Source: Dehalococcoidia bacterium (GTDB lineage: Bacteria; Chloroflexota; Dehalococcoidia; Dehalococcoidales; BS750m-G39). Taken from it: a DNA stretch of 7,290 bases. This document shows positions 5,198-7,290 of the stretch, one piece after another. Made by a program: the position numbers and the translations under genes. Position 1 is the first letter of the stretch; every line of letters begins with the position of its first letter. The stretch is taken from assembly GCA_004375675.1 (NCBI GenBank), contig SOKR01000072.1, positions 1 to 7,290 on the forward strand. The letters run 5' to 3'. A model generated the notes under the pieces. That model saw only the letters and a list, made by a program, of their open reading frames with translations. It had not been told where the DNA came from and searched no databases.

Positions 5198-6640
5198 CTA
5201 CGACGGAAAATCGATAAGCAGCTCGTCAATAATTTGCCTCTCCCTGAGTTCCTTGGTGTAGACTCGCCACTCCGCCTGGAACCAGCGGAAGGGGCTTTCC
5301 GCCTGCGACATTACCCGCAACCTGACGTCACGCGGGTCGTCGGTCAGCCACGAAACGTGCCTGATACTGGTCAGCGGCGTGCCGGTGACTATTTCGACTT
5401 CGTAGCGGTCACGCTCGGCCCCTTCGGGCAACAACCCCTGCCGATAAATCTCCCAGTCCACCTTGACGCGATTTCTGGGGGCGGCCCAGCTCCGTATGTA
5501 GAGACGGCAATCCTTGGAGTCATAAGAGACGAACCAGTGCGAATCGCCAACCCCCGTAAAAAAGAGGAAGGAGTTCACCGCGCTGACCTGGTAGTTGCTG
5601 CGCTGACTCTCTTCCGGGCATTCCCCCACCACATCCTGCCACTCCCGCCACCAGAAATAAGACTCGTTGAAATGCTCCAGCCGCCCGCTATCCACCAGAA
5701 CGCTGCCCAGGGTATCTTCCCAGTAATCCGTCCCCGGCAGCCAGTTAGCCTTGTGCTCAAAGGTGCCGCTGCGGACAAAGACCGAACACTCTATAATGCC
5801 GCCAAAGATATAGTCGAGTATTTGCTCCGTTATGAATCCGGCTACTACCTCCGATTCGATGAAATCACCGTGGCCATGCTCCCCGTAGTGGACCACGTCT
5901 GCCTCATCGGAATACTGGGCTGAAATCGGTATCGTGCTGTCATCCATATTTCTGGGCCAGGCGTCGACGCCGCCGAAATCGAACTGGGCGCTGGAAGGCG
6001 CGACCTCACTGGAAACAAAAGCCAGCCAGTGTTTATTCTCCGCCACCCAACCCCCGTCCCCGGAGCTATCATAGTTGGATACCGAATCACAAATACCCTG
6101 GTCCGCCAGCAACCATCGGGCGCGGCAGTAATCGGTAACGGAAGCGCCGCCGGTAACATAATAGCCGCCCAGCGGCTTAATCGGGGTATTAATCGTCACC
6201 ACCATAGCCACCTTTTCCCTTATACCGCCCACATTGTTGGCGACGGCATAAAGGGCCGCTTTACCGCCAGCGCTATGCCCGACAAGGATTATGTTCCGCT
6301 TGCCGTGGAAGTGTCGGCCGATGCTGTCGGCGATGTTATTGGCCCAGGTTTGCATATCCACATCGCTGGGGTAGCTCCTGTTCAGGATATCGACCTGAAT
6401 GTCGATATCGGGGTTAGCTTCCTCGTAGGCAAGGATGTAAGGCTCTATCTCCTCCAGGATGGTGTCGGATAGAAGCTGCATGGCAGAGGCGTTACCCCCC
6501 GCCCCGTGCAGGAAAACGAAGTTTAGCTGCTTGACACGGGTCGGCTCCTCCTGAGCTTGTGCCGGGCTGGCTATGCCCAGTAGGATAACCACCCCGATAA
6601 CTACCAGCCAGGCCAATCGTTTCATAATAGCGGCAAACAT
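5198..6640 (-). CDS. secreted alpha/beta-hydrolase (lipase/esterase-like)
   Basis: The 480-residue product starts with a Sec signal peptide: MKRLAWLV, a hydrophobic core to about residue 23, then ASPAQAQEE with likely cleavage after Ala29. The mature part opens with the oxyanion segment FVFLHGAGGN (41-50) and carries the nucleophile elbow GHSAGG (121-126) with Ser123. Candidate acid and base are Asp233 or Asp234 (DDSTIPI) and His255 or His257 (GEHGHGD). It should hydrolyse an ester-type bond outside the membrane; the substrate cannot be told. Residues about 285-480 are Trp-rich and match nothing I recognise. Five Cys lie beyond residue 170, so disulfides are possible. ATG 6640 is used here; an in-frame ATG at 6625 gives a neater signal peptide but has no ribosome site. 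TGAGG lies 13 bases before the first ATG, which is far. It converges with the S2P-like gene, with 13 bases between stops. Confidence 0.85.
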   Translation of the reverse strand: MFAAIMKRLAWLVVIGVVILLGIASPAQAQEEPTRVKQLNFVFLHGAGGNASAMQLLSDTILEEIEPYILAYEEANPDIDIQVDILNRSYPSDVDMQTWANNIADSIGRHFHGKRNIILVGHSAGGKAALYAVANNVGGIREKVAMVVTINTPIKPLGGYYVTGGASVTDYCRARWLLADQGICDSVSNYDSSGDGGWVAENKHWLAFVSSEVAPSSAQFDFGGVDAWPRNMDDSTIPISAQYSDEADVVHYGEHGHGDFIESEVVAGFITEQILDYIFGGIIECSVFVRSGTFEHKANWLPGTDYWEDTLGSVLVDSGRLEHFNESYFWWREWQDVVGECPEESQRSNYQVSAVNSFLFFTGVGDSHWFVSYDSKDCRLYIRSWAAPRNRVKVDWEIYRQGLLPEGAERDRYEVEIVTGTPLTSIRHVSWLTDDPRDVRLRVMSQAESPFRWFQAEWRVYTKELRERQIIDELLIDFPS

Positions 6641-6663
6641 CTTGTTGCTTTTACCTCAAACCA

Positions 6664-6692
6664 AAGGTAGCACTTGCGCCGAAAGGTGTCAA
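6664..6692 (-). promoter_or_regulatory. promoter of the secreted hydrolase gene
   Basis: On the minus strand a perfect TTGACA (6692-6687) is followed after 17 bases by TACCTT (6669-6664), with TGC just before it giving an extended -10. The predicted start near 6657 gives a leader of about 17 bases. It is divergent from the tRNA promoter. Confidence 0.6.
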
Positions 6693-6705
6693 TAATGTTA
6701 TGACT

Positions 6706-6733
6706 TTGCCCCGATGAGAACTTTTGGTATAAT
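6706..6733 (+). promoter_or_regulatory. promoter of the tandem tRNA-Ser genes
   Basis: TTGCCC (6706-6711), a 16-base spacer and a perfect TATAAT (6728-6733) preceded by TGG, giving the same TGGTATAAT extended -10 seen upstream of rsmG. The predicted start near 6740 is five bases before the first tRNA. Confidence 0.7.
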
Positions 6734-6744
6734 CGGGAAGCTGA

Positions 6745-6835
6745 GGAGAGGTGTCCGAGTGGTTTATGGTGCCGCTCTCGAAAAGCGGTCTCCGGTTATT
6801 CCGGAGCGTGGGTTCGAATCCCACCCTCTCCGCCA
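6745..6835 (+). tRNA. tRNA-Ser (anticodon CGA)
   Basis: Class II tRNA with acceptor stem GGAGAGG (6745-6751) to CCTCTCC (6825-6831), discriminator G6832 and encoded CCA (6833-6835). The anticodon stem CCGCT/AGCGG holds the loop CTCGAAA with anticodon CGA at 6779-6781, reading UCG. A long variable arm (CTCCGG...CCGGAG) is typical of serine tRNAs. The T arm is GTGGG-TTCGAAT-CCCAC. Confidence 0.97.
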
Positions 6836-6848
6836 GCTATATATATAA

Positions 6849-6939
<91 letters not shown>

Positions 6940-6957
6940 CCTACGCTAAAGCTACGG

Positions 6958-6988
6958 TTGACAGGCCAGACTACAAAAAGGCTATAAT
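6958..6988 (+). promoter_or_regulatory. promoter of the MFS transporter gene
   Basis: Perfect TTGACA (6958-6963) and perfect TATAAT (6983-6988), but with a 19-base spacer, two longer than ideal. The predicted start near 6995 gives a leader of about 70 bases. It also lies just after the tRNA pair. Confidence 0.6.
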
Positions 6989-7067
6989 TGGCAAGCCAAA
7001 AAACTATTTAGTTATAAATAACGACTAGAAAGAAAGCGCTATCAAGAAGAAACCAAGGTTTCTCTCC

Positions 7068-7290
7068 ATGATGACGGGGATGTTGCCCCTCTTCGTTTTG
7101 GCCCACTTCAGCCATCACTTCACCGCGGCTATTTTTCAACCCCTCACCCCCTTCATCCGGGATGAATTCTCCCTCAACTACCAGCAAATGGGCTGGATAA
7201 TGTCCGCCCACAACATCGCCTACGGCGCCAGCCATCTGCCCGCGGGCTGGCTCACCGACCGCCTCGGCCCCCGCATAATGATTATGCTGG
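7068..7290 (+). CDS. MFS transporter, 5' part only
   Basis: The frame is open from 7029 to the right edge, giving 74 complete codons from ATG 7068. The product begins MMTGMLPLFVLAHFSHHFTAA and continues with PFIRDEFSLNYQQMGWIMSAHNIAYG, then PAGWLTDRLGPR. Gly60, Asp64, Arg65, Gly67 and Arg69 fit the MFS motif A (GxxxDRxGxR) in the loop between helices 2 and 3. The first two transmembrane helices are visible at about 5-22 and 41-58. It should be an inner-membrane secondary transporter; the substrate cannot be told. The start is uncertain. ATG 7068 has only a weak AAGG nine bases upstream, and the frame ahead of it encodes a basic IKKKPRFLS that looks like a normal MFS cytoplasmic tail but has no ATG, GTG or TTG. 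Confidence 0.85.
   Translation, partial: MMTGMLPLFVLAHFSHHFTAAIFQPLTPFIRDEFSLNYQQMGWIMSAHNIAYGASHLPAGWLTDRLGPRIMIML

Noticed and set aside
5234..5923. 229-residue plus-strand frame
   Set aside because: Antisense to the secreted hydrolase, which has a signal peptide and GHSAGG; the plus-strand product matches nothing.
6836..6848. GCTATATATATAA between the tRNAs as a promoter
   Set aside because: A -10 here would place the start inside the second tRNA, and the spacer is too short; co-transcription is simpler.
7008..7235. 75-residue minus-strand frame
   Set aside because: Antisense to the MFS transporter start, which carries motif A.

Overview
The window looks like part of the chromosome of an anaerobic bacterium. 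My best guess is Chloroflexota, Dehalococcoidia-like. This rests on the protein flavour, the combination of a short-form ThiC with a prokaryotic Thi4 thiazole synthase, and intergenic repeats of a type I associate with such genomes. It is an inference, not a demonstration.

Layout. (1) 9-524, minus strand: rsmG (16S rRNA m7G methyltransferase), ending early at a TAG about 40 or more codons short of normal length. Its promoter abuts the start codon, which suggests a leaderless mRNA. (2) 525-940: a roughly 400-base gene-free stretch packed with small palindromes, two dispersed-repeat-type hairpins and a near-ideal G-quadruplex motif. (3) 883-1084: promoter, TPP riboswitch and intrinsic terminator, with a visible 9-base antiterminator alternative. 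(4) 1098-4000: a thiamin operon of thiC (pyrimidine branch), thi4 (thiazole branch) and, overlapping thi4 by four bases, a GreA-type transcription factor fused to an N-terminal recombinase-like DNA-binding domain. (5) 4075-5184: a site-2-protease-like membrane protein with two CBS domains whose HEXXH zinc site is gone. (6) 5198-6640, minus strand: a secreted alpha/beta hydrolase, convergent with the previous gene. (7) 6745-6938: two tandem tRNA-Ser genes (CGA, GGA). (8) 7068 to the right edge: the start of an MFS transporter.

How it fits together. ThiC makes the HMP-P pyrimidine and Thi4 makes the adenylated thiazole, the two halves of thiamin, and both sit behind a TPP sensor that should stop transcription when TPP is plentiful. 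Both enzymes suit an anaerobic, sulfide-containing setting. The GreA fusion would be co-expressed with them but has no obvious thiamin role. The points most worth a second look are the Ala at the sulfur-donor position of Thi4, the recombinase-domain/GreA fusion, the inactivated S2P-CBS protein, the readable riboswitch switching mechanism and the early stop in rsmG.
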